Assembly: GCA_019058425.1 (NCBI GenBank)
Contig: JAHPYZ010000032.1
Location: forward strand, 1 to 37,260
Reading direction: 5' to 3'
Length of the DNA: 37,260 nucleotides
Source of the DNA: Promethearchaeota archaeon
GTDB taxonomy: Archaea; Asgardarchaeota; Lokiarchaeia; Sigyniarchaeales; SOKP01
A program made the position numbers and the translations under genes. How positions within the stretch are numbered: the stretch's first letter is position 1; each line of letters opens with the position of its first letter. Below are positions 17,237-25,681 of this stretch, in pieces. The notes under the pieces were generated by a model. The model saw only the letters and a list, made by a program, of their open reading frames with translations. It made no database searches and was not told the origin of the DNA.

Positions 17237-17344
17237 AATTAATCAAATTTTAATTTAGCTTGTACAAAGAATTAAAATAAAAAAATTAGAATTAATGTAA
17301 TATCAGAATATTATGTCAACAAATTCTTTAAAATTATGAGTGTT

Positions 17345-18565
17345 TCAATAAATTGCAATATCTTTATCAATATTAGGATTAAAAACTTCTTTTACAATAT
17401 TATTGTTTATTAGGAGGATCTTTGGAAATCTATATGGAAATCTATTTGAAAAAGTAAGACAATATGCACCTGTGTTAGTAACTAGAACTTTATCTCCTTT
17501 TACTAACTCTTCAGTAAAAAAATAGTCTTTTGCTAATACATCTTGGTCTGTGGGAATTATCCCGGCAATAGATGTTTTATATTTATGTGGATTGTTAATT
17601 TGAGAGGCATTATAAAATCTTAAAGAACATCGTGCAAATTTAGGACAAATATGGTTTCCGATATTTAAAAAAATCCATCTATTGTCATTCACTTTTACAA
17701 TTTTTGAGATAAATAACCCAGCGTCTCCTAAAAAATATCTTCCGGGTTCAAAGTAAATATTTTTAAAATTCACATCACATTCTGCTAAAGTTATCTTAAT
17801 CTCCTTAGCAGTTTTTCTCAATTGTTCTCGAGGCATAACAGTGGCTTCTGGAAATCCCCCTCCAAGATTTATATTATCAATATTTATATCCTGTTCAGAT
17901 AAAAGATTTAAATTAGAAGCAATTGTCCTGATGTTGTTTCTAAATTGCTTAATATCATTCATTTGTGTGCTATAATGGGACAAAATTGATTTTATTCTAA
18001 TATTTTGACAATCTTTAATTAAATTTCTAAACTTGGATATTTTTTTTTCATTAAAATTTATCCCTAATTTACTATTATATTTCTGAGAATTAATTCTAAT
18101 ACAAATATCTTGAATACAATTATATTTCTGAGCAATAGAATTAATCTTTTTTAAATCATCTATATCATATATTATCATTTCTTTTACTTGGTTTTTAATA
18201 CTTAATTCTATAAGCTCTTTCGATAAATATGGTCCACCAATTATTATTTTATCATGGAGAAAACCAAGTTTTAATGCTAGCTTTAGTTCTGGTAATCCTA
18301 CAATTTCAGCTCCGATTCCCTCAGAAAGGACAATTTTGCAAATTTCTGAAAGGAAATTAGCTTTAAAAGAATAAAAACATTGAATATTTTTGAATTCAGA
18401 ACTAAATACATCAATAAAAGTCTTTATATTTTCTCGAATTCTTTTTTCTAAGAGAATTAATACTGGTGTTTTATATTGTTTAACAATTTCATTAAAAGCG
18501 ACTGAATCAAGAAAGATTTTTTCATTTTCTCTTTTTATAAATGGATTTCCAGATATAATTTTCAT
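17345..18565 (-). CDS. Fold-type III PLP-dependent decarboxylase-like protein
   Basis: A 406-residue relative of diaminopimelate/ornithine decarboxylases (alanine-racemase fold, group IV). The PLP lysine is Lys68 in YSFKAN (65-70). HYST (197-200), GGGFP (235-239) and EPGR (273-276), which binds the cofactor phosphate, are intact. GAYC (366-369) supplies the usual Tyr. The segment that normally reads about GPxCxxxD, with the catalytic Cys, here reads AGIIPTDQD (334-342), with Pro338 where the Cys should be. Decarboxylation may therefore be altered or lost. The substrate is unknown: lysA is the nearest well-known relative but is not claimed. The gene lies 7 nt downstream of the glycosyltransferase gene, suggesting one operon. 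Confidence 0.8.
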   Translation of the reverse strand: MKIISGNPFIKRENEKIFLDSVAFNEIVKQYKTPVLILLEKRIRENIKTFIDVFSSEFKNIQCFYSFKANFLSEICKIVLSEGIGAEIVGLPELKLALKLGFLHDKIIIGGPYLSKELIELSIKNQVKEMIIYDIDDLKKINSIAQKYNCIQDICIRINSQKYNSKLGINFNEKKISKFRNLIKDCQNIRIKSILSHYSTQMNDIKQFRNNIRTIASNLNLLSEQDINIDNINLGGGFPEATVMPREQLRKTAKEIKITLAECDVNFKNIYFEPGRYFLGDAGLFISKIVKVNDNRWIFLNIGNHICPKFARCSLRFYNASQINNPHKYKTSIAGIIPTDQDVLAKDYFFTEELVKGDKVLVTNTGAYCLTFSNRFPYRFPKILLINNNIVKEVFNPNIDKDIAIY

Positions 18566-18572
18566 AAACTAA

Positions 18573-19874
18573 TCACTTGAAGTTATTTATTAAATTTTTA
18601 TATATACTATGGGTTTCCTCTGCAATGTGACCCCATGTATATTTTTGAGATACTTTTTTTTGTCCTGCAGAACCAAGCTTCTTTCTTAATCTCTTACTTT
18701 TTAGTAACGTAATGACTTTCTGTGAAATATCTTCTGGATTATCAAATTCAACTAATAGGCCATCGATATTTTGCCGAATTACTTCGGGAGTTGCACCAAT
18801 CCTAGCACCTATAACTGGTTTTCCCGCAGCCCAAGCTTCTAGAAATGATATTCCGAAGGCATCGCTTCGACTTGGCATCAAATAAACATCGGCTTCTTTA
18901 AAAGCTGCTATTTTCTTTTTATCGAAATAACCCGTCAAATTATCTGGACTGAAATTGAGGATTCTAACTCTTTCAAGCTTATTGATCTTAGAAATTTCTC
19001 GATTAAACGCGAGAGTAGAAGGACCAATAAGAACAAAATAAACCTTTTTTATCTCTTTAAGTATATAGGGTATTGATTTCAGAATGGATAAAGCCCCTTT
19101 TTCATGGTTCTTATAACCACAAAATAAAACTAGTTTATACCTTTTCTCCTTTTTATCAAAAAATTTTTGCTTGAATCTTGGATAATCTAATGGATTTTTG
19201 CGTGTTTGGGAAAATTTTTCATAATCCACTCCCATTGGAATTACTTTAATTTTTTCTGGTTGAATTTTACATCTTTGGATTAAGTATTGTTTCTCAAGAT
19301 TTGTACAAGCTATTATTAAATCAAATTCTTTTAATACTTCTATCACTGTGAAATCCAAATATCTAGGATTGGAAAAGTGGAAGAAAGGAGTGCATATTTT
19401 TGGTTTGTTGAGAAAGGTTCCAATTATTAAACTTGTAATGCAATTGAAATATGGAAAAAAAGTAGTGTGAATTAAATCATAGTTTAAATCTGGTTTCTGT
19501 AATAAATAATCTAATAAATTTCTTAAATATGGGCCATTTTTTATAAATTTATTTAATACATCATCATGTAACATTAGTAATCTAAACGCAGGAATTCTAT
19601 TTAATTCATTAAGAATTTCTTTATCAGTAAGATTATAATTTACTTGGAATCTATTGATTTTTAAATTATTAACTTTATCATAATATTTATTATCCTGAGA
19701 GAGCGTTTTTCCATTAGAATTTCTTAGAGCTTTAAAATCTATAGCATTTGATGTGTAAATATCTATGTTATAGTTATATTTTGAAGTTAAGATCTCTGCC
19801 ATTCTCTGAAAATAGAATTCAGCTCCTGAGATTGAAGGAAAATATCTTGTTGGGAGATATAATATATTATTCAA
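18573..19874 (-). CDS. GT4-family glycosyltransferase
   Basis: A 433-residue GT-B glycosyltransferase. The N terminus MNNILYLPTRYFPSISGAE is the glycine-containing acceptor-side start. The interdomain start is VIPMGVDYEKF, and the donor-binding domain has LVLFCGYKNHEKGA and then DAFGISFLEAWAAGKPVIG, containing the E-x7-E motif typical of GT4. It likely adds a sugar from a nucleotide-sugar donor to a lipid or glycan on the cytoplasmic face. No signal peptide or membrane segment is evident. The PLP protein gene follows after 7 nt on the same strand. Donor and acceptor cannot be predicted. Confidence 0.92.
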   Translation of the reverse strand: MNNILYLPTRYFPSISGAEFYFQRMAEILTSKYNYNIDIYTSNAIDFKALRNSNGKTLSQDNKYYDKVNNLKINRFQVNYNLTDKEILNELNRIPAFRLLMLHDDVLNKFIKNGPYLRNLLDYLLQKPDLNYDLIHTTFFPYFNCITSLIIGTFLNKPKICTPFFHFSNPRYLDFTVIEVLKEFDLIIACTNLEKQYLIQRCKIQPEKIKVIPMGVDYEKFSQTRKNPLDYPRFKQKFFDKKEKRYKLVLFCGYKNHEKGALSILKSIPYILKEIKKVYFVLIGPSTLAFNREISKINKLERVRILNFSPDNLTGYFDKKKIAAFKEADVYLMPSRSDAFGISFLEAWAAGKPVIGARIGATPEVIRQNIDGLLVEFDNPEDISQKVITLLKSKRLRKKLGSAGQKKVSQKYTWGHIAEETHSIYKNLINNFK

Positions 19875-19926
19875 TGAGAAAATGATCCTTTTTATTTATA
19901 GAATATAATAGTATATAAGAGAGAAA

Positions 19927-20319
19927 ATGTCAAAAGATTTATTATTTCAAGTTTTTAAGGAAGCCAAGGAAAAACAGATAATTGATGAAAAATTTATTTC
20001 TTTCTTGGATGATATTTATCCTAATAAATCCACGAGTGTTATTGAAGTATTAAAAAGGGGGATTACCAAATATACGTATAAACCTTCTAATAGAATTGTT
20101 TGGACCGCACAGGGGGAAAATCAAGAGCATTTAATATACCCTAAATTATTTTGCTCATGTCAAGACTTTTACAAGAACGTTGTTATTAAGAAAAAGCGAA
20201 TATTTTGTAAACATATATTAGCTCAAATTATTAGTGAAGCATTAAATCAGTTTAAGACGGTTGCTCTAGATGATAACAGATTTAAGGAATTGGTTAGAGA
20301 ATTAAAACTTAGAATCTAG
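19927..20319 (+). CDS. SWIM zinc-finger protein
   Basis: A 130-residue protein with a SWIM motif, CxCx(n)CxH: CSCQDFYKNVV followed by FCKHILAQII. The N-terminal 70 residues hold the small beta region (VWTAQGENQEHLIYP) that usually precedes the zinc ligands. SWIM domains bind DNA or proteins; in archaea and eukaryotes they occur in recombination factors (Shu2/SWS1-like) and other contexts, so a precise role is not assigned. It is divergent from the glycosyltransferase gene and convergent with the YkgJ-type gene, 13 nt apart. Confidence 0.82.
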   Translation: MSKDLLFQVFKEAKEKQIIDEKFISFLDDIYPNKSTSVIEVLKRGITKYTYKPSNRIVWTAQGENQEHLIYPKLFCSCQDFYKNVVIKKKRIFCKHILAQIISEALNQFKTVALDDNRFKELVRELKLRI

Positions 20320-20332
20320 GATTGAGTTTAGC

Positions 20333-20929
20333 TTATTTAACAGTAATTTCTTCTCTCTCCCAATTTTGCAGGTATTTATTAAATTCTTCCAAGCTTATCT
20401 GACGTGGTATTTCGATCTGTTTTTTTACTTCTAATTTCCTTATTTTAAACATGAGTTTTTTGTTTTTTTGGTAAAATCTTTCTGCTTTTGGATATTCTTC
20501 TTCAAAAATTTCTTTCAATTTTTCTATGTTCAGATTTTCTAATTCAATATAATTCTCAATAACAAAATTGCACAGGGGATCTATAGATATTTCAAAATTA
20601 AAGGCATCAACTTGTTTTAATGCTAAAGGATATGCTTGACAAGCTAAAGGTTTAACACGATGCACCGTACACCCCTGTGGTTCTATATAATACGGGCATC
20701 CTTTATTTTCATTATCTAATACTATTTTATATGTCAAAACCAATATTTTTTTATTCATAATGTCTGGAAACACTAAGTCTTCAATAATTTTAAAGTCAAT
20801 TTGACGTTCCTTTGCAATCTCAATCAAAGTATCTGCTTCGTCTGGGTATATAGGAATTCTTTTTACAAACTCTCCTGGTACCTCATGACAACATATACCA
20901 CACTTTCTACATATATATTTTACTGACAT
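20333..20929 (-). CDS. YkgJ-family (UPF0153) cysteine-cluster protein
   Basis: A 198-residue protein with the CxxCGxCC N terminus (CRKCGICCHEVPG) and the later CPYY...GCTVHRVKPLACQAYP segment, the standard eight-cysteine arrangement of YkgJ-like putative zinc/Fe-S-chelating proteins. The C-terminal third is a charged helical extension (EEEYPKAERFYQKNKKL). The function of the family is not firmly established. It is convergent with the SWIM gene, 13 nt apart. Upstream, to 21128, is AT-rich non-coding DNA leading into the duplicated peptide locus. Confidence 0.85.
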   Translation of the reverse strand: MSVKYICRKCGICCHEVPGEFVKRIPIYPDEADTLIEIAKERQIDFKIIEDLVFPDIMNKKILVLTYKIVLDNENKGCPYYIEPQGCTVHRVKPLACQAYPLALKQVDAFNFEISIDPLCNFVIENYIELENLNIEKLKEIFEEEYPKAERFYQKNKKLMFKIRKLEVKKQIEIPRQISLEEFNKYLQNWEREEITVK

Positions 20930-21128
20930 TGTTCAAATTAATATTTTTATAGTAAGATAATTGTGATTTCCAAAATTAATTTTTGGTACTCTATTAACAC
21001 ATCTACCTATCTGTGTTATTAGCTATATGTTTTGTATAAATCATCAAATTATCAAAAGATCCAAGAAATTGCAGGAATAAATATAAAAAAATTTGAAAAA
21101 TTCTTTATTTGATTAGTGACTTTCTGGA

Positions 21129-21242
21129 TTATGGGCCTCCACCACTTCCTTCCCAACCTAATGCCATGCTAAGCATATGTAAAAAGGAAGCAATGCCGAC
21201 TAATACAAATAAAAGAACTCTATAAACTTTAAACAATTTCAA
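21129..21242 (-). CDS. Small hydrophobic peptide, copy 1 (candidate exported peptide)
   Basis: A 37-codon ORF with a TTG start at 21242, chosen because AAGG (21251-21254) lies 8 nt upstream and no ATG is available in frame. The product has a basic N terminus (MKLFKVYR), a hydrophobic core (VLLFVLVGIASFLHML) and a short glycine-rich end. SMA followed by LGWEGSGGGP resembles a signal-peptidase site, predicting a decapeptide product. It is 37 residues, the same as copy 2, and the N terminus, core and GGGP end are conserved between them. Alternatives are a membrane-bound microprotein or a type I toxin-like peptide. No homologous family is recognised. Confidence 0.7.
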   Translation of the reverse strand: MKLFKVYRVLLFVLVGIASFLHMLSMALGWEGSGGGP

Positions 21243-21297
21243 ATTAATTACCTTCTTATTAAATGAAACGAATTGATGTCACTTCTTCTAAATAGTT

Positions 21298-21306
21298 CTA
21301 TTTAAA
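21298..21306 (-). promoter_or_regulatory. TATA box of peptide copy 1
   Basis: Minus-strand TTTAAATAG, 56-64 nt before the TTG start, conserved in sequence and spacing in copy 2. The predicted leader of about 30 nt leaves room for the Shine-Dalgarno AAGG. Confidence 0.65.
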
Positions 21307-21397
21307 CAGAAATAATCTATAGATCCTAGAAATTGTAAAGATAAATGTAAAAAAAATTTAAAATATTCTTTATTTGATTATAGGCATTTCAATATGA

Positions 21398-21511
21398 TTA
21401 TGGTCCTCCACCATCGCCTATATAACCCAATGCAACGCTAATCATAGGCAATGAGGAAGCAATGCCAACTAATGCAAATAAAAGAATCTTATAAACTTTG
21501 AATAATTTCAA
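21398..21511 (-). CDS. Small hydrophobic peptide, copy 2 (candidate exported peptide)
   Basis: A second 37-codon ORF with a TTG start at 21511 and the same AAGG spacing. The product begins MKLFKVYKILLFALVGIAS and ends LGYIGDGGGP. A possible signal-peptidase site is after SVA, again leaving a decapeptide. Substitutions relative to copy 1 are mostly conservative in the core (R/K, V/I, L/I, W/Y), while the first residues and GGGP are unchanged. It is the copy nearest to the divergent large gene that starts at 21780. Function unknown; candidate roles are a secreted signal, a membrane microprotein or a toxin. Confidence 0.7.
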   Translation of the reverse strand: MKLFKVYKILLFALVGIASSLPMISVALGYIGDGGGP

Positions 21512-21566
21512 ATTAATTACCTTTTTATTAAATGAAATGAATTGATATCACTTCTTCTAATTTTTT

Positions 21567-21575
21567 CTATTTAAA
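21567..21575 (-). promoter_or_regulatory. TATA box of peptide copy 2
   Basis: Minus-strand TTTAAATAG, 56-64 nt before the TTG start, identical to that of copy 1. Between it and the divergent gene at 21780 lies about 200 bp of AT-rich DNA. That DNA also holds TTTAAAAAG (21727-21735), a possible TATA box for the plus-strand gene. Confidence 0.65.
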
Positions 21576-21779
21576 CAAAAAGAATTTTCTAATTTTGGAT
21601 AAAAATTTAGTTAAATTACACTTAAAGTGAATCAAAAATATTTACAAGATCCTTATGTAGAATATTTTAATTTTTTCTTTATAATGGAATAATTCATTTA
21701 AAACAAATGGAAATCCCATGAAAAAGTTTAAAAAGTAAATTGCTCCATATTAGATTTAAGATAAAAATTATATATCATA

Positions 21780-22673
21780 TTGATTAAATTGGTTAACCCT
21801 CCTAATTTAGATAGGTTGAAAAGATTAACTAATATGGATGATCCTACTGAGATAAATCAAATTTTCATTTATCTAATGAATGAGTTAAAAGCTTATTTAA
21901 ATTTAGAAGTAGTCAATAAAAAAGTAAAAATATATTTTATTAATGTTATAAATGAGGATAGAAATATAGATACAAATTTATATCGTTACGGCGTGAATAG
22001 ATATATCAGAAATGATATATATCATATTAAACTTTTTAAAAATTATAAAAAGTTCTTCCCCTTTATTCTATTACAAAGTGCTTATCTTTCTTTTATCCCA
22101 AATAATCTAAAAGAAACGATCTTCATTGATTTTGCTATTAATCAATTTGTAGAGATTGATTTACAAGAATTACTCTCAGTTTCAGAATGGAGCCATTTTA
22201 TAAGAGAAAAATATTTGAATTACAATTTTTTATCAAATCAGTCAGATAAGTTTCGTTTTGACAAATTCTTTGAATTAGAAGAAGCAAAAGCTTCCGAAAG
22301 CCTAAAGCGATACTTTTTTGAATATATTAGACGAAATTCAAACCTTAATTTGGATGAGAATCAACATTTTATCCTTAATAAAATGTATAAAGAATTTATG
22401 TTTAAAACTTCAAAAAAATTACAGAGTAATAAGATTACAGAAACACTTAGAATTTTAACTAAAATTTTCCATAAAATGAAAAATTGTGATACTTTGGAAG
22501 GATTCTGTAATTATTTTAATACTTTTAAAAAACAAAGGATTATCCAAACTGATTTAAGTTTACGGAGTTTTAGAAAAAATCTTAGATGGATAAATAACCA
22601 TAGCTCTATAACCCCATCATACTATTTTGATTGGAAAGCAATTAATATAGCAATTATTGCGTGCCGTCTGTAA
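21780..22673 (+). CDS. Hypothetical protein, N-terminal part of a probable split large gene
   Basis: A 297-residue ORF from TTG 21780 (ATG 21834 is an alternative start). I do not recognise it. It is rich in Phe, Tyr, Asn, Ile and Lys, with a notable segment PFILLQSAYLSFIPNN (about 97-112) and no Cys motif, HExxH or membrane helix. DNA is visibly more AT-rich than the flanking housekeeping genes. It ends at a TAA (22671-22673), but the same frame is open straight after it (FNPLLEKAKIDK) into the ATG of the 908-residue ORF. It may be one gene of about 1,218 codons broken by a single stop, or two adjacent genes. It faces the tandem peptide genes across a shared 268-bp region. Confidence 0.6.
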   Translation: MIKLVNPPNLDRLKRLTNMDDPTEINQIFIYLMNELKAYLNLEVVNKKVKIYFINVINEDRNIDTNLYRYGVNRYIRNDIYHIKLFKNYKKFFPFILLQSAYLSFIPNNLKETIFIDFAINQFVEIDLQELLSVSEWSHFIREKYLNYNFLSNQSDKFRFDKFFELEEAKASESLKRYFFEYIRRNSNLNLDENQHFILNKMYKEFMFKTSKKLQSNKITETLRILTKIFHKMKNCDTLEGFCNYFNTFKKQRIIQTDLSLRSFRKNLRWINNHSSITPSYYFDWKAINIAIIACRL

Positions 22674-22709
22674 TTCAACCCACTCTTAGAAAAAGCTAAA
22701 ATTGATAAG

Positions 22710-25436
22710 ATGATTAACCGGATACCATTTTTAATTATGCCCCAACTTTCGATAACTAATTTTGCTGTAGAAATATCAGCATATTTTGTTATTCCAAGTA
22801 TTTATATTAAAGATTTAATATACTTGTTGGAAAAAATGGAGAGATATGGATACTTAATCAAAAAACATTGTTCTTTAGCAAAGAAGTACGTTTTTTCATT
22901 GAATTTAAATTATTTTAGAGAATATTATAAAAATGGGCAAATAATAGATCTTAAAAATAAAAACTACTCAAAAGATTTTGAACTCGATTTTACACAAATT
23001 TATAGTGAAGATTTCAATAAACCAAATCTAACACTGCTAAATTTTTTAATTTTGGAAAGAATAAGATTTCTTTCTATTGTTGGAATAAACTTTTCAAGAA
23101 ATAAAGAAATTTCAAACTTAATAAAATCTGATCATTCTAACTTTTTCATTGGCGAAAATAGTTTAATTGAAGAATTAGAGAATATTTCAAAAAAATTAAA
23201 CGAGTCTTCTGCAATCCGAAAGGAATTCTTAGAATTTTTAGAAAGAAATCAAAATTTCGGATTTTTCTATCTAGAAGATGAGTTAGAAAAATGGGAAAAA
23301 TATTTCGAAATAATTGAAAAAAACATAGATAATGCATTTAGAATGGACACCTTTTTTCAATTTAAGGATTTTGTTGAGAAAGAGAACATACTGCAATCAA
23401 TTGAAGAAAACAATATTTTTATCCATTTAGATTCAAATTCCTTTGCTTTCAAAAATCTCTTCTTGAATTATTTAAATTCTAGAGCCAAATATGCAGAAGA
23501 TGTTGAAAAACTCCGTATTTTTGGCAAATTTATAAAATTATGTTCTAATTTAAAAATTTTCAGTATTAAATCAATTAAAAGAATAATAAATGAACCAGAC
23601 TTGTTAAGTAGGATTACTAAATTAAAAAGAGAACGTCTCAGAGTATTAAAAAAAAGTAATATAACTTATGACATATCAAATAAGACAATTAATCTCAAGA
23701 TAGACGAATTCATCAATAAAGATCCAAAAATAATTAAACCCTACTTAATTGCTACGATATGGACAAATTCAGTTGCAACCCATTTCCCTCAAATTATAGT
23801 AAAAAATACCTCTGAAGTAAGAGCTGTAATTAATAAAATAAAAAATTATTTTCCTAAAAGTTATTTCTATGAAACAACAGATTTATTTAGTAGCCAAGAA
23901 TATATCTTTCTACAACTTTTTGTTCCATACTTAAATAATAATGAAAAGATAACATTAATTTCAATAATGTCTAAGCTCTTTAAAGAAAATATCATATCTT
24001 TCAAACGATATGCATGGGACGGTTTTTTACATACTTTTTCAAGAAAAGATTTCTACGATTTCAATAAGAAAGAGTTTTTCTACACGAAAGATCTATTTGA
24101 GCAATTTTTTATTTATGTTAAAAGTATTTGTGGTGATGAATTAAAAGAACAAAAAGAAATACCAGTTCGTACGGCTAAGCATTGGTCAAAAAAAGAAAGT
24201 ATGGTAAATCTTATTAAGAAAGTCAATAAAAGAATTAGAACTGAATCCGTTGGTTTATATCCAGAAGACTTTCAAAAATTAGTACATTTTCATTTAAATC
24301 TTGAAAGGTATATTACTAAAAAAGAAGAATTACATTCAATAACAGAAGAAAACTTCTTTAAACAATATATTAAATCAATAAAATTCCTTCCTAATTTCCA
24401 AAATTTTGGATTAGGACAATATTTTTTATATATTACTCCCTTTGATGCAGAAGATATTGATTTCAAAATATTATTTACAAATACTTTCCAAAAATTAAAG
24501 CTCATCGCATCAATTAATAGTTCTGAAAGCTTATTTATTAAATATCTATTTCCTTATAACAATCCCAACATTTCATATATTAACTGGTTAAGAAGTAAAA
24601 ATAAAATCAGAGAATATTGCTTGTTTAACATTAAAAATATCTCTCAAATTTTCCATTTCAACTATAATTTAAGCTCAAATGGATGGTATTTAGATTCAAA
24701 TAATTTTTATAATTATATACAAGAAATTCTTTTCAATCCAAATTATATAATTCAATCTTCAAATGTGAAGCATTTTGATAATGATGATTTAATAATTTCA
24801 GATTATTATAAACCTAATTCCCCCTATTTTAAAGCTTTATCACATGTATATAATTGGCATTCTATTGATATTAAGAAAAAAATCAATAATCTTAACTATT
24901 CAATTTTCGATAAAATTCAAGTTTTAGTCAAAAATAGACTTATCTTTCCTTACATCATTCCAAAAAATTTAGATTTGAAAGAAAAAATTCATTTTGTTTT
25001 GTTAAATCTAAAAAAGGATACAATTGATACACTCAAAGATATATTTCAGTATTTTAATTTCGGTTTTGTTTATGAAATTGAAGGAGAGTATTATATTCAT
25101 GGATTTAATGAGAAGAGAAAGGTTTATAGTGGATTAATGGTCAAACTTTATCTTCCAGATTGCGAACTTTCTGAATTTTTAAGAATTTTTGAATATGTAT
25201 TTCAATACTTAAAGGTTGAAAGATATTTGATATTGACGGATTTGGTTAATGGTGGGTCTCTTATCAAATCGGTTTATGGAAATAACAATTTTCTTGAAAA
25301 CTATAATCCCTTGCAAAATCTAATATGGAATATAAGAACTAAAAAGTGGGAGAACCATAAATTATTCAGTAAAACTTTTGAGTATTTATACCCAGAATTA
25401 TTTTACAAAGAAAAGGAAGATTTAACGCAAGTATGA
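22710..25436 (+). CDS. Large hypothetical protein with a possible winged-helix N terminus
   Basis: A 908-residue ORF with no family that I recognise. The N-terminal 65 residues (YIKDLIYLLEKMERYGYLIK, then KKYVFSLNLNYFRE) look like a winged helix. The middle is helical and Asn/Lys/Phe/Ile-rich, with one basic block, RTAKHWSKKESM, near residues 490-501. The last 140 residues form an alpha-beta region (FGFVYEIEGEYYIHGF, KVYSGLMVKLYLPDC) that could be a separate domain. No ATPase, nuclease, kinase or transmembrane signature was found. The gene is in the same frame as the upstream 297-residue ORF, 36 nt away, without a strong ribosome-binding site of its own. Downstream to 25681 is 245 bp of featureless AT-rich DNA. 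Confidence 0.65.
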   Translation: MINRIPFLIMPQLSITNFAVEISAYFVIPSIYIKDLIYLLEKMERYGYLIKKHCSLAKKYVFSLNLNYFREYYKNGQIIDLKNKNYSKDFELDFTQIYSEDFNKPNLTLLNFLILERIRFLSIVGINFSRNKEISNLIKSDHSNFFIGENSLIEELENISKKLNESSAIRKEFLEFLERNQNFGFFYLEDELEKWEKYFEIIEKNIDNAFRMDTFFQFKDFVEKENILQSIEENNIFIHLDSNSFAFKNLFLNYLNSRAKYAEDVEKLRIFGKFIKLCSNLKIFSIKSIKRIINEPDLLSRITKLKRERLRVLKKSNITYDISNKTINLKIDEFINKDPKIIKPYLIATIWTNSVATHFPQIIVKNTSEVRAVINKIKNYFPKSYFYETTDLFSSQEYIFLQLFVPYLNNNEKITLISIMSKLFKENIISFKRYAWDGFLHTFSRKDFYDFNKKEFFYTKDLFEQFFIYVKSICGDELKEQKEIPVRTAKHWSKKESMVNLIKKVNKRIRTESVGLYPEDFQKLVHFHLNLERYITKKEELHSITEENFFKQYIKSIKFLPNFQNFGLGQYFLYITPFDAEDIDFKILFTNTFQKLKLIASINSSESLFIKYLFPYNNPNISYINWLRSKNKIREYCLFNIKNISQIFHFNYNLSSNGWYLDSNNFYNYIQEILFNPNYIIQSSNVKHFDNDDLIISDYYKPNSPYFKALSHVYNWHSIDIKKKINNLNYSIFDKIQVLVKNRLIFPYIIPKNLDLKEKIHFVLLNLKKDTIDTLKDIFQYFNFGFVYEIEGEYYIHGFNEKRKVYSGLMVKLYLPDCELSEFLRIFEYVFQYLKVERYLILTDLVNGGSLIKSVYGNNNFLENYNPLQNLIWNIRTKKWENHKLFSKTFEYLYPELFYKEKEDLTQV

Positions 25437-25681
25437 TCTAATATAATCGCAGAGAATATCATATTCCTTTATATTTATTATTTCCGGATATAAAAAAACT
25501 TTTATCTCCTTTCTTCTTTTCTTTACTTAGATTTATAATGGTTATTTCTAAAATTAATTTTCGGTAATATGAAAATATCACTATTACAATAAATCTTGTG
25601 TCTACTAGGATAATACATTGTTTTTAAATTGATAAATTCACCCAATTATTAGGAATGTAAGTTAATAAAAGGGACAAAGTT

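Larger units (their letters stand above)
21057..21580 (-). repeat. Tandem duplication of a roughly 260-bp peptide-gene unit
   Basis: Two imperfect direct copies (about 21057-21315 and 21321-21580) are clearly similar along their length. Each has a 5' TATA element, a Shine-Dalgarno sequence, a 37-codon ORF and a T-rich 3' end, all read on the minus strand. Matching landmarks are AGATCC (21057 and 21321), TCTTTATTTGATTA, the ORFs (offset 269 bp) and CTATTTAAA (21298 and 21567). Small indels separate the copies. Both ORFs stay open and similar despite base changes, which indicates selection on the peptide. Confidence 0.88.

Noticed and set aside
17345..18565. Naming this gene lysA
   Set aside because: The catalytic Cys segment is altered and no lysine-pathway genes are nearby, so only the fold family is supported.
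21057..21580. CRISPR array or insertion-sequence remnant
   Set aside because: There are only two copies of a 260-bp unit, each with a conserved ORF and promoter. There are no short regular repeats with unique spacers, no transposase and no terminal inverted repeats.
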